Both the position numbers and the translations under genes were made by a program. 64,000 bases of DNA from Acidimicrobiales bacterium. Its GTDB lineage: Bacteria > Actinomycetota > Acidimicrobiia > Acidimicrobiales > JADJXE01. Position 1 is the stretch's first letter, and each line of letters begins with the position of its first letter. The stretch covers positions 310,001-374,000 of the forward strand of contig JADJXE010000001.1 of NCBI GenBank assembly GCA_016716005.1, read 5' to 3'. The notes beneath the pieces were generated by a model. It was given only the letters and a program-made list of their open reading frames with translations, was not told the DNA's origin and ran no database searches. Positions 8,496 through 16,776 of the stretch are shown piece by piece.

Positions 8496-10025
8496 TCAGT
8501 GCGAGGGCCTCGGCATCATCCCGGCCGGCGGACGCGGCGCGCCGCGGTGAGGGCCGCCCAGGTCGCGCCGGAACCGGCTCCCCATCCGCGTCATCCACAC
8601 GGCGACCGCGAGGATCAGGCCCCCACAGACCGCGAGGAGCAGCGGCGCGCGCCCTTCGCCCGGGAAGTACCGGCTGATGGCCCACGGCACGTTGATCAGC
8701 AACCCGAGCGAGCCGAACACCGACAGCAGCACCTGGCCGGGGAGCATCCCCAGCCCGATGAGGCCGACCGCCGTCGCGATGCCGAAGAGCGGTGCGAAGC
8801 CGGGCCACTGCACACCGGTGAGCGCCGCTCCCCCGATCAGCGCGACACCGCCGAGCGCCTGTGCGACCAGCGGCAGCCGAACGAGGCGTCGAGCCCCGAC
8901 GAAGACCAGCGCGCCGCCGGCCAGCCAGGTGACCGTCCCGGTGGCCACGCCGGCCTCGTACGCGAAGTAGGCGAGCGTGGGCGGCACGCTCTGGAGCAGC
9001 GCGAGCCCACCGACCACCCCGGTGATGACCTGGTCGGCCCGCTCGGGGGCCAACCCGGGCACCGTGGCCAGCGACAGCAGGCCGATCGCCGTGGCCACGA
9101 CGAAGATCAGCCCGAACGTCTGCGAGCTGCCCGTCGTGAGCCCGGCGCCGGCGACGACCGCCAGCGTGCCGACGCCCTCGGTCAGCAACGGCAGCGGCGT
9201 GCGGCGCCGCAACCCGAGCGCGACGTACGTCGCCCCGATCGCCCACACCGCCAGCCCGACGGCCGCGTCAGGTGCGAGCAGGGCCACGAGGGCGCCCACG
9301 AACACGGCCACGCCGCCCAGGCAGGTCAGCTGCTGGAGCGGCCGCGGGCGCCACCACCACAGCAGCCCGCTCTCGACGGCCACCGCACCGGCGCAGACCA
9401 CCACGACCGACTCGACGCCGAGGCCCAGCGCGCCGGCGCTCAGGACGCCGGCGAACAGGCCGGTGGCGGCCGTCGCCGCCAGCCACAGGAACCAGCGCAG
9501 GCGCGCCAGCGCGGGATCGGACTGCTCGCGCACGAGCGCCCCGCCGGCGAGCAGGGCGACGGCACCGGCGCCGCTCAGCGCCAGCCGGCCGGCCGTCGCC
9601 ATGTCGGGCCAGTACCGGGCCACGACGAGGCCGACGCCGATGATCGTGAGCATCCCGCCCAGGTACCCCAACGACTCGGCGACCACGGGGATGCGCCGAG
9701 GGCGCGCAGGGGTGGCCGGCGCGGACGGCACCGGACGCGGCACCGGCACCGGCACCGGCTCCTGACGCGCCCGCTCGTGGGCCTCGATGGCCGACGACTG
9801 CTCCTGCGACAGCAACCCGGCGGCGACCCAGCGCGACAGCTCCTCGCGGAGCCCCGGGCCGGGCGGCGCCTCGGGATCCGCCCGCGCCCCCGACGAGGTC
9901 GACGCCGCAGCGCCGACACCGGTCGCGCCGCCTTCCGAGGGCGCTCCGGGCCTCGACCGGCCCAGGGCGTACACGACCGCCACGACCAACGCGACGACGA
10001 CCAAGACCACGGGACCCAACACCAT
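8496..10025 (-). CDS. DUF2157-type multi-pass membrane protein
   Basis: About 509 residues. One N-terminal membrane segment (VLGPVVLVVVALVVAVVYAL) is followed by a soluble stretch rich in Pro, Val and Ala with a VPVPVPRPVPSAP spacer, containing ELSRWVAAGLLSQEQSSAIEAHE, which resembles the DUF2157 cytoplasmic helix region. After residue 120 come about 12-14 hydrophobic segments in a row, ending in a basic, Pro-rich tail. The ATG at 10025 is preceded by GAGAGGGGG. It sits 58 bp upstream of the ROK gene on the same strand. Function unknown. Confidence 0.85.
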   Translation of the reverse strand: MVLGPVVLVVVALVVAVVYALGRSRPGAPSEGGATGVGAAASTSSGARADPEAPPGPGLREELSRWVAAGLLSQEQSSAIEAHERARQEPVPVPVPRPVPSAPATPARPRRIPVVAESLGYLGGMLTIIGVGLVVARYWPDMATAGRLALSGAGAVALLAGGALVREQSDPALARLRWFLWLAATAATGLFAGVLSAGALGLGVESVVVVCAGAVAVESGLLWWWRPRPLQQLTCLGGVAVFVGALVALLAPDAAVGLAVWAIGATYVALGLRRRTPLPLLTEGVGTLAVVAGAGLTTGSSQTFGLIFVVATAIGLLSLATVPGLAPERADQVITGVVGGLALLQSVPPTLAYFAYEAGVATGTVTWLAGGALVFVGARRLVRLPLVAQALGGVALIGGAALTGVQWPGFAPLFGIATAVGLIGLGMLPGQVLLSVFGSLGLLINVPWAISRYFPGEGRAPLLLAVCGGLILAVAVWMTRMGSRFRRDLGGPHRGAPRPPAGMMPRPSH

Positions 10026-10139
10026 CGTCGGCCCCCTCTCGGTAGAACGCTCCAACTCGAGTGTACGGCCGCGCCGTCTCGCGTCACAGAGGCGCGTTCG
10101 TCGTTCGAGCGCTGGGTGCTCGGCCACCCGTCGCGCCGT

Positions 10140-10145
10140 TAGCCT
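10140..10145 (+). promoter_or_regulatory. -10 element TAGCCT, leaderless HD gene
   Basis: TAGCCT ends 6 nt before the ATG at 10152; no ribosome binding site is present. It fits the recurring leaderless pattern. Confidence 0.5.
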
Positions 10146-10151
10146 GCTCGG

Positions 10152-10715
10152 ATGGACGACGCGGAGCGGATGCACTTCCGGCGGATGGACGAGGGTTCCG
10201 ACGCCGACTTCGCGGTGCTGGCACGGGTCCACGAGCAGAACGTGGCGGCACTGCCGGACCTGCTCATGGGGATGCTCACCGATCTCGAGGCCGACACCGC
10301 CTACCCCGTCGACCGTTGCCAGCACAGCCTGCAGGCCGCCACCCGAGCGCTGCGCGACGGGCGCGACGAGGAGTACGTCGTCTGCGCGCTCCTCCATGAC
10401 ATCGGCGAGTCACTCGGGCCGTTCAACCACGGCGAGGTCGTCGCGGCGATCCTGCACCCCTTCATCTCCGAGGCCAACCACTGGATGCTCGCCCACCACC
10501 CGGTGTTCCAGGTGTACTTCTACGGCCAGCACCTCGGGATCGACCCGAACGAGCGCGACGCCTACCGCGACAGCCCCCACTTCGAGCGAACCGCCGAGTT
10601 CTGCGCCCTCTACGACGAGGTGTCCTTCGACCCCGACTACCCGAGCGAGCCGATGTCGACCTTCGAGCCGATGGTCCGCCGGGTCCTCCACAAGGAGTGG
10701 ACCCCGCCCAGCTGA
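10152..10715 (+). CDS. HD-domain protein, PhnZ-like
   Basis: 187 residues. The metal-binding HD fold is complete: CQHSLQAATRA (first His), LLHDIGESLGPFNHGE (HD pair and a further His) and an EANHWMLAHHPVFQ block with more His. The way these are spaced, the YPVDRCQHSLQ opening and the C-terminal FEPMVRRVL resemble a family of HD proteins related to PhnZ and myo-inositol oxygenase, in which a mixed-valent di-iron centre cleaves C-C or C-P bonds; ordinary phosphohydrolase activity remains possible. It is leaderless by its promoter context and lies 53 bp upstream of the FUSC-type gene, which may share its transcript. No phosphonate genes are nearby. Confidence 0.82.
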   Translation: MDDAERMHFRRMDEGSDADFAVLARVHEQNVAALPDLLMGMLTDLEADTAYPVDRCQHSLQAATRALRDGRDEEYVVCALLHDIGESLGPFNHGEVVAAILHPFISEANHWMLAHHPVFQVYFYGQHLGIDPNERDAYRDSPHFERTAEFCALYDEVSFDPDYPSEPMSTFEPMVRRVLHKEWTPPS

Positions 10716-10768
10716 GGGCCCATGGGCCGGCCCGGCGATCGCAGCGGCCCGGTGCCAGACTGCAGCCG

Positions 10769-12970
10769 ATGCGGCACCGGCTGCGGGCCTCCTGGCTCCG
10801 CCACGACCCCGATGCCATGGCGGCGCGGCGCGCGCTGCGCGCCATGCTCGTCACCACGCCCCTCTTCGCCCTGGGCGGCCTCGTGCTCGACGAGCCCGGC
10901 TTCGCCCTGGCAGCCTCGTTCGGCTCGTTCTCGCTGCTCGTGATGGCCGACTTCCAGGGCCCCTACCGCTCGCGCGCCGCGGCCTGCGTCGGCTTCACCG
11001 CCGTCGGCGCCGCCCTCATGGCCGGCGGCACCGTGGTGAGCGAGCACCGATGGGCGGCGGTGGCGTCGGCCGTGGTGGTCGGCTTCGTGCTCCGGTTCGC
11101 CGCCGTGCTCGGGGGTCGCATCAGCGCGGCATCCACGCCGCTGCTCATCCTCTTCGCCCTCGGCGTGCTCACCCCCGGCGGCACCGACGAGGTGACCCCC
11201 CGGGTGCTCGGCGTGGTTGCCGCCGGTGCCCTGGGGGCGGTGGCGCTGATGCTGGTGTTCCCCGCCCACGAGCAGCGCGCCCTGCGCCGGCGCATGGCCC
11301 TGGTGTGTCGCGAGGTCAGCGCTCTGCTCGCCGAGGGCGACCACGGCGGCCGCGTGGATCGGCTCCAGGGCGACCTGCGCGAGATGCAGGCCCTGTACGC
11401 CCGCATCCCCAACCGCTCCAACGGGCCCAGCGAAGGCGGGCAGGCGCTCAGCTCGATAATCGACGAGCTGTCGCTCGCCTTCCACTTCGTGGTCGGAGCG
11501 ATGCGGCGCACCGACCCCGACTCGCGGCGGCTCCGCACCCTGCTGGCCGGTCAGTACGCCGCCTGCGCGGCCGCCCTCGAGCGCAGCGGCCCCGGCCCGG
11601 ACCTGGCCGAGCTGGACGAGGCCCGCGAGGCGTACCGCGTCGCGGTCCAGGGCGACGAGGTGGACGGCCTCTGTCGTGGCGTCGATCCGGTACGGGTCGT
11701 GAGGGACATGCACGGGCGCCTGCCCCTCCGCGGCCTCAGCATCCTCACCGTCTCGATCGCCGCCAACGCCCGCCGGATCGGAGGCCTCCACGTGCCCGAC
11801 GGCCTGGCCGTGCCGCCGGACGGGCCGGTCGGCGGGCCGGGACCCGCCGCCTCGCTGCGGCGGGCGTGGGAGATCCTCGGCGCCCACGTGGCGGGCGGAT
11901 CGGTGTGGCTGCGCACGAGCGTGCAGACCTCGCTGGCCCTCACGCTCGCCGTGGTCGCCGCCCAGCTCACCGACATGCCCCACGGCTTCTGGATCGCCCT
12001 CGGCACGATCGGCGCCCTGCGCTCGAACGCCATCGACACCGGGAGCATCGCCGTCCAGGCCGTGATCGGCACGGTCCTCGGCGTGCTCCTCGCCGGGGGT
12101 GTGGTCGTCGTGCTCCAACCAGGCTCGGTCGGCCTCTGGATCGTGCTCCCGCTGGTCATCGGGTTGGCGGCCACCGCCCCGGTGTTCGGCGGGGCCGTGG
12201 CCGGGCAGGCCGCCTTCGCCCTGTTCGTGGTCGTGCTCGTGAACCTGCTCGACCCGGCCGGCTGGGAGGTGGGGGTGATCCGCCTCGAGGCCGTCGCCCT
12301 CGGCGTGTCGATCGCGGTGGTGGCCAGCCTCCTGCTGTGGCCCCGCGGCGCCGCCACCGCCTTCGCCAGGACGGTCGCCGAGCTCTGCCGGGCCGCCAGC
12401 GCCGACATGGCGAGCATCCCCCCGCCGGGCGGTCGCAGCCGCTCCACCCGCGCCCTCGTCACCCGGGCCCGGCGCCGGGCGGACGTGGCTTACGAAGACC
12501 TCCTCCGCTCGCGCCGGGGCAAGGCGCTCTCCGGCAACGCGGGTGCCGGGCTGCTCGCCGCGGCGGGCACGGCGCGGATGGGAGCCGACCTGCTGAACGC
12601 CTTCTCGCCCGAGCAGGACGCAGCTCGCCTGCGGGGAGGGCTCGCCGTGCTCGTGCAAGCGCGGATGTCGGCCTCGGCGAGCCTCGGCGCGGTGGCGGAC
12701 ACGGTGAGCCGCGAGGCGGTCCGCTTCGTCCTCCCGCTCCCCACGATCCCCGAGGCCGCCGACGTGCTGGCCGGGGCCACCCAGCGCGGGCGGGACGAGA
12801 CCGCCGCCGCGGTGCGGACCCTCTGGGCCGTGGACTGGCTGCGCGAGGTCGAGCAGGCCGGCGATCGCGCCAGGCCGGCCGCGCACGAGGTGGCGCTCCT
12901 CGCCGCGCAGCCGTGGTGGCGGTGGCACGGCCCCCCCGAGGCCGCCGAGCCCAGCGCCCCGGCCCCCTGA
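10769..12970 (+). CDS. FUSC-type transmembrane protein
   Basis: About 733 residues. Two membrane halves (hydrophobic clusters around residues 25-155 and 390-525), each of five to six helices, are separated and followed by soluble, Arg-rich helical regions. This layout, together with FWIALGTIGALRSNA in the second half, is that of the fusaric acid resistance (FUSC) / aromatic acid exporter superfamily. The ATG at 10769 has no ribosome binding site; an imperfect CAGACT box ends 7 nt upstream. Transported substrate unknown. A convergent gene begins 63 bp beyond its stop; I see no clear terminator between them. Confidence 0.85.
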   Translation: MRHRLRASWLRHDPDAMAARRALRAMLVTTPLFALGGLVLDEPGFALAASFGSFSLLVMADFQGPYRSRAAACVGFTAVGAALMAGGTVVSEHRWAAVASAVVVGFVLRFAAVLGGRISAASTPLLILFALGVLTPGGTDEVTPRVLGVVAAGALGAVALMLVFPAHEQRALRRRMALVCREVSALLAEGDHGGRVDRLQGDLREMQALYARIPNRSNGPSEGGQALSSIIDELSLAFHFVVGAMRRTDPDSRRLRTLLAGQYAACAAALERSGPGPDLAELDEAREAYRVAVQGDEVDGLCRGVDPVRVVRDMHGRLPLRGLSILTVSIAANARRIGGLHVPDGLAVPPDGPVGGPGPAASLRRAWEILGAHVAGGSVWLRTSVQTSLALTLAVVAAQLTDMPHGFWIALGTIGALRSNAIDTGSIAVQAVIGTVLGVLLAGGVVVVLQPGSVGLWIVLPLVIGLAATAPVFGGAVAGQAAFALFVVVLVNLLDPAGWEVGVIRLEAVALGVSIAVVASLLLWPRGAATAFARTVAELCRAASADMASIPPPGGRSRSTRALVTRARRRADVAYEDLLRSRRGKALSGNAGAGLLAAAGTARMGADLLNAFSPEQDAARLRGGLAVLVQARMSASASLGAVADTVSREAVRFVLPLPTIPEAADVLAGATQRGRDETAAAVRTLWAVDWLREVEQAGDRARPAAHEVALLAAQPWWRWHGPPEAAEPSAPAP

Positions 12971-13033
12971 ACGCAGCCGAGCCGGCCCGTCCAGTCGCCG
13001 CCCCTCCCGCGATCCCCAGGTCGTCGGAACGGG

Positions 13034-13495
13034 TCAGCGGGGCTCCAGGACGACGACCGGGGTCGGCGTCGCCCGCCGCTGCGCGTACTGGTCGAGACCC
13101 TCGTCGACCTGGGCGAAGCGGGCCCACAGCCTGTCTCGTTCCTCGCCCTGGGCCTCCCGGGCGCGGACCGGACGCTCACCCTCCACCGTGCGCACGGTGG
13201 CGTCGGGGTGCGCCTGCAGGTTGAGCCACCAGGCGGGATCACCCTCGCCCCAGCCGTTCATCGCGAGGGTGAACATCGTGGGGCCTTCCTCGAGGTAGCC
13301 GAGGATGACGCTGCGTGGTTCGCCCGACCGACGTCCGGTCGACGTCAGCCGCAGGGCTCCCCAGCCGCGCTTGCCGCCGGGTGGCCACAGGAACCTCGTG
13401 CCGCCGCCGAGCCGGTACAGGCCGCGGTGCACCTTCCACGCCGTCGTCACGAACCAGCGCGGGGGAACCCGCGGGGCCTTCGGCTTCCCGGTCAT
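13034..13495 (-). CDS. deazaflavin-dependent nitroreductase-fold protein (DDN family)
   Basis: 153 residues, typical of the F420(H2)-dependent DDN/FDOR-A split-barrel family. Recognisable blocks are LRLTSTGRRSGEPRSVILGYLEEG, NGWGEGDPAWWLNLQAHPDA and the following T-V-R-T stretch. Members reduce quinones or nitroaromatics with cofactor F420, usually at the membrane. Translation is coupled to the upstream quinone-oxidoreductase gene by a 4-bp ATGA overlap, and GAGGAGG lies before its ATG. The pairing with an oxidoreductase and a second DDN homologue at 15587 points to F420-based redox chemistry; no F420 biosynthesis gene is in the window. Confidence 0.9.
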   Translation of the reverse strand: MTGKPKAPRVPPRWFVTTAWKVHRGLYRLGGGTRFLWPPGGKRGWGALRLTSTGRRSGEPRSVILGYLEEGPTMFTLAMNGWGEGDPAWWLNLQAHPDATVRTVEGERPVRAREAQGEERDRLWARFAQVDEGLDQYAQRRATPTPVVVLEPR

Positions 13496-14553
13496 GTGCG
13501 CCTCCTCGTCTGCGGTTCGAGCGGTGCTGCTCGCTCGTCACCGGTCCCCCACGTCTTGTCGGCGCCACGGTCCGCGGCTCGGACGGCGATCACGACCTTG
13601 CCTCTGGCGTGGCCCTGCCCGTAGTAGCCGAGCGCCTCTGCCGTCCGGCTGAGCGCGTAGGTCCGGTCGATCACCGGAGTCACCTTCCCGGCCTCGACGA
13701 GCTCGGTCAGGGTGGCCAGGTCCTCGCCCTTGCCGCTCGCCGAGAAGGGGCGGAGCCGTTGGCGCACGAACGGCGACACCACGAGCGCGTGGGTGGCCCG
13801 CCGGACGTAGCCGCCGATCCAGCGACCGCCCCTGTTGCTGTTGGGGATGAGCATCCCGCCGGGGACCAGCGCCCGCCTGAGCTCCGACAGGGAACGGTTG
13901 CCCACGTTGTCGAGGATGAGGTCGTAGGTCTGTCCGCCGCGGGTGAAGTCCTGGCGGGTGTAGTCGACGACGTGATCGGCGCCGATCGATTCGACCAGGT
14001 CCGCACTGGCGGTGCTGCACACGCCGGTCACCTCGGCGCCGAGGGTCTTGGCGACCTGCACGGCGAACGTGCCGACACCCCCGGACGCCCCCGTGATCAG
14101 GACCTGCTGGCCGGGTTGCACCTGAGCGACGTCGCGCAGCGCCTGCAGGGCGGTGACGCCGACGACGGGGACCGCCGCCGCCTGCTCGAAGCCCACGTTG
14201 GCCGGCGTGGGCGCGGCGGCGTCGACCGGCACCCGCGCGTACTCGGCGAAGCCACCACGGGGCACTTCGGCGTAGACCTCGTCACCCGGCCGGAACCGGC
14301 TCACGTCACGGCCGACCGACTCGACCGTGCCGGCCACGGCCAGTCCCAACACCTGGTGTCTCGGTCTCACCAGCCCACTCGCCGCGCGCAGGACGTAGGG
14401 CGTGCCCCACAGCACGTACCAGTCACCGGGGTTCACCCCTGCGGCGTGGACCCGCAGCAGCAGCTCGTCGCGCTCGACGGCCGGCTCGTCGACGTCCTGC
14501 AATGCCAGCACCTCATCCGGCGGCCCGTACGCGTGGTGGACGATCGCCTTCAT
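13492..14553 (-). CDS. NAD(P)-dependent quinone oxidoreductase / alcohol dehydrogenase
   Basis: 353 residues, medium-chain dehydrogenase/reductase superfamily. An N-terminal GroES-like domain (VNPGDWYVL; GTVESVGRDVSRFRPGDEV) is followed by a Rossmann domain with TGASGGVGTFAVQVAKTLGA and the sequence GADHVVDYTRQDF, as in NADPH:quinone reductases (QOR). The structural and catalytic zinc cysteines of classical alcohol dehydrogenases are absent, favouring a zinc-free QOR-type enzyme. It is the middle gene of a three-gene set with the SRPBCC-type gene 16 bp upstream and the DDN gene overlapping downstream. GAGGGG precedes the ATG. Substrate unknown. Confidence 0.9.
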   Translation of the reverse strand: MKAIVHHAYGPPDEVLALQDVDEPAVERDELLLRVHAAGVNPGDWYVLWGTPYVLRAASGLVRPRHQVLGLAVAGTVESVGRDVSRFRPGDEVYAEVPRGGFAEYARVPVDAAAPTPANVGFEQAAAVPVVGVTALQALRDVAQVQPGQQVLITGASGGVGTFAVQVAKTLGAEVTGVCSTASADLVESIGADHVVDYTRQDFTRGGQTYDLILDNVGNRSLSELRRALVPGGMLIPNSNRGGRWIGGYVRRATHALVVSPFVRQRLRPFSASGKGEDLATLTELVEAGKVTPVIDRTYALSRTAEALGYYGQGHARGKVVIAVRAADRGADKTWGTGDERAAPLEPQTRRRT

Positions 14554-14569
14554 CCCGTGTCCCCTCTGG

Positions 14570-15253
14570 TCAACGCGAGCCCCGTCCTGGCTGCTCCGTG
14601 CGCCGCCGGAGGCTGTCGAACTGGCGCCGCTGCATGATCAGGTGCGCCGGTTCCCACATCACCAGGTTCGAGAGCCGCAACAACGTCGCCGGTCGACCGG
14701 TCGACCGGGTCCGCACCACCAGTCGGGTCCACCCATCGGGGCGCTCCACGAGGTGGAAGCCCCAGGTGGAGCGGATGTGCCAGCGGGGCGGGGCCTCGTC
14801 GGGCTCGAAGGGCGTCCCACCGGGAAGGTGCATGTCGGCGCGCAGCACGAGGGTGTGCGGCGGCTCGACGATCGCCGCCGTGAACCAGCTCGACCCGCTC
14901 GGGGTGGACATGAGCCGGGCGCCTTCGCCGATCTCCTGCCACTCGGGGACGATCCGCTCGCTGCTGGGCCGGCGCGCGTTGTCCAGCCAGTCCCAGCTGT
15001 ACCACCCGGCCCGATCACAGCCCATCTGCGCCAACCACGGCCACACCTGCGCAGGGGCAGCGTGCAGGGTCACGGCCATGGTCGACTGGGCATCCGCGAC
15101 CGGGAGCAGCCCGTCACCCGGCTGTTCGGCCGCCACCTCCTCGTCCGTCGCCCCGCACCGCAGCAGCCGCGGCCGCAACCAGGTGAGATAGGCCACACCA
15201 GCCGCCGATGCGGCCGCCACCGACGACGTCGCCAACCGCCCCACAGGTGCCAT
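14570..15253 (-). CDS. SRPBCC-like membrane-anchored protein
   Basis: About 227 residues. A short hydrophobic N-terminal segment (SSVAAASAAGVAYLTWL) suggests a membrane anchor. The rest resembles the SRPBCC/START-like fold: VTLHAAPAQVWPWLAQMGCDRAGWYSWDWLDN is a pattern common in actinobacterial proteins of this type, followed by EWQEIGEGARL and a terminal HLIMQRRQFDSLR. These proteins bind hydrophobic ligands; no catalytic role is evident. The ATG at 15253 begins a unit with the quinone oxidoreductase and DDN genes downstream. Confidence 0.8.
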   Translation of the reverse strand: MAPVGRLATSSVAAASAAGVAYLTWLRPRLLRCGATDEEVAAEQPGDGLLPVADAQSTMAVTLHAAPAQVWPWLAQMGCDRAGWYSWDWLDNARRPSSERIVPEWQEIGEGARLMSTPSGSSWFTAAIVEPPHTLVLRADMHLPGGTPFEPDEAPPRWHIRSTWGFHLVERPDGWTRLVVRTRSTGRPATLLRLSNLVMWEPAHLIMQRRQFDSLRRRTEQPGRGSR

Positions 15254-15586
15254 CGTCGCGCGACACGCTCGACGCGGGATCCCCGGGGCGGCACCCAGGG
15301 CGGGGAACGACGCCGGCAGGCGGCCGATCGACGACGGCCTGGCCCGGCGCCCACCTGTACGCGTGCGTCCCTCCAGCGAGCGCTCCGGGGTCGACCCGGC
15401 CGGGGTGATCGTTCCCGACGTGACGGCCCGCGAGTACCTCACCCTCATCGAGGTCGGTCGCCGGGCCGGGGCTGCGGCCGACGGGTGCAGGATCCGGCGC
15501 GGGTCCGATGCGGACGATTCTCGGGACTGGTCCCAGCCGCCGAGCAGGAGCCAGGCTGGAGCACCAGCCCGCGAGGAGGTCGTCGG
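15254..15586. other. intergenic region, 333 bp, between divergent genes
   Basis: This gap separates the SRPBCC-type operon (minus) from the second DDN gene (plus) and must hold both promoters. A plus-strand reading frame runs through part of it but has no ribosome binding site or recognisable product. I found no terminator, repeat or obvious operator. The last 14 nt hold the GAGGAGGT ribosome binding site of the downstream gene. Confidence 0.5.
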
Positions 15587-16138
15587 ATGGTCAAGCGGTT
15601 GTTGATGGCGCTGGGCGCCCTGCTCGTCGGGGTGGTCCTCCTGCTGGTCGTCTTCCTGGTCGGGATGCGCACCAAGTCGCCGGCGGTGCAGACCGCGGTC
15701 CGCAAGCTCAACCGGCGGTACATGAACCCGAGGCAGATGAAGACGGCCGGGACGCCGGGTGCCTACGCCGGCATCATCCGCCACGTCGGACGACGGTCGG
15801 GCAGCGAGTACGAGACCCCGGTCGGGCCCTTCGCCACCGAAGGGGGGTTCGTGATCGCGCTCCCCTACGGCACCAGCCCCGACTGGCTGAAGAACGTGCT
15901 CGCCGCCGGGTCCGCGACGCTCGTCACCGACGGCCGGACCTACGAGGTCCACCGGCCCGAGATCATCCCGCTCACCGAGGTCGCCGATGCGCTCCCCGAC
16001 AAGGAGCGCCGCAACCTCCGCACCTTCCGCGTCGAGCAGTGCCTGCGGGTTCGCAGGGTCGAGCCCGACGAGGCCGCCGAGGCGTCGGCCGACGCCGGGC
16101 ACGGCGCCGACCGGCCGTCGCCGCCCTCCGAGGAGTGA
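15587..16138 (+). CDS. membrane-anchored deazaflavin-dependent nitroreductase-fold protein
   Basis: 183 residues. One N-terminal membrane segment (about residues 5-27, with LLVGVVLLLVVFLVGM) precedes a DDN/FDOR-type split barrel: IIRHVGRRSGSEYETPVGPFATEGG and the GTSPDWLKNVLAAGSATL block are family signatures. The C-terminal tail is acidic and Pro-rich. GAGGAGGT lies 6 nt before the ATG at 15587, fixing the start. It is a distant paralogue of the 13034 gene. Convergent with the flavodoxin gene, 15 bp apart. Cofactor F420 use is inferred from the family. Confidence 0.87.
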   Translation: MVKRLLMALGALLVGVVLLLVVFLVGMRTKSPAVQTAVRKLNRRYMNPRQMKTAGTPGAYAGIIRHVGRRSGSEYETPVGPFATEGGFVIALPYGTSPDWLKNVLAAGSATLVTDGRTYEVHRPEIIPLTEVADALPDKERRNLRTFRVEQCLRVRRVEPDEAAEASADAGHGADRPSPPSEE

Positions 16139-16153
16139 CGGGCACGGAACGGT

Positions 16154-16678
16154 TCAGCCGCTGGCGACCAACGAGGCACCCCACGCGCGGGCCCGGTCCT
16201 CCTCACTCTCGACGAGGTGGTTGTCGTCGTCGATGGAGAAGCTCTCCGGCTCGGCCACGAGGACCGCGCCGTGGTGACGCAGGCGGCGCGCGATGCCCTT
16301 CGACGCTTGCCCTGACATCACAAGCGCGACCGAAGCCAGCCGGGTGTCGAACGCCGCCCCACGCACGCCCTCGAGCTTCGGGAGGTGGTGGAACCAGTCG
16401 CGGAGGCCCTCACCCTCGGCGTCGGGGTCCAGCTCGAGGTCGCTGTCCGGTTCGGCCGCCATGTCGACGGCCATCGAGCGGCTCCGGTGGCTGCTCATCC
16501 CGTGCATGTGGGTCGGGCCACCCACGACCAACAGGTCGATGCCGACGAGCACCTCGGCGGTGGCGTCGCCGACGGGGACCACCAGTACCTCATGGGTCTC
16601 CCGCAGGCCCTCGGCGATCCGGTCGGCCACCACGTGGGTGCTGCCGAACATCGACTCGTACACGACGACCGCCCGCAT
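16154..16678 (-). CDS. flavodoxin-domain protein
   Basis: About 174 residues, flavodoxin fold. VVVYESMFGSTHVVADRIAEGL is the N-terminal FMN phosphate-binding loop, and LLVVGGPTHMHGMS matches the conserved flavin ring-binding stretch. The C-terminal half lacks the tight flavodoxin ending and includes FDTRLASVALVMSGQASKGIARRLR, as in flavodoxin-like (MioC/hemG-related or nitric-oxide-synthase-like) actinobacterial proteins. GGGAGGAG lies 6 nt before the ATG at 16678; another ATG two codons earlier overlaps this site and is less likely. It diverges from the photolyase gene, 98 bp away, and may act as an electron donor, though nothing shows to what. Confidence 0.85.
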   Translation of the reverse strand: MRAVVVYESMFGSTHVVADRIAEGLRETHEVLVVPVGDATAEVLVGIDLLVVGGPTHMHGMSSHRSRSMAVDMAAEPDSDLELDPDAEGEGLRDWFHHLPKLEGVRGAAFDTRLASVALVMSGQASKGIARRLRHHGAVLVAEPESFSIDDDNHLVESEEDRARAWGASLVASG

Positions 16679-16776
16679 GCCCATCTCCTCCCGCCCAGCT
16701 CCCCGCACCGGCAACCGGCAGCGAGACCCATCATCCCAGGATCAGCGCGGGAGACTCCGGTGATGGCGGCCGGAAC

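Noticed and set aside
15363..15605. Plus-strand frame inside the 333-bp intergenic region as a gene
   Set aside because: No ribosome binding site, no recognisable product and overlap with the ribosome binding site and start of the next gene.
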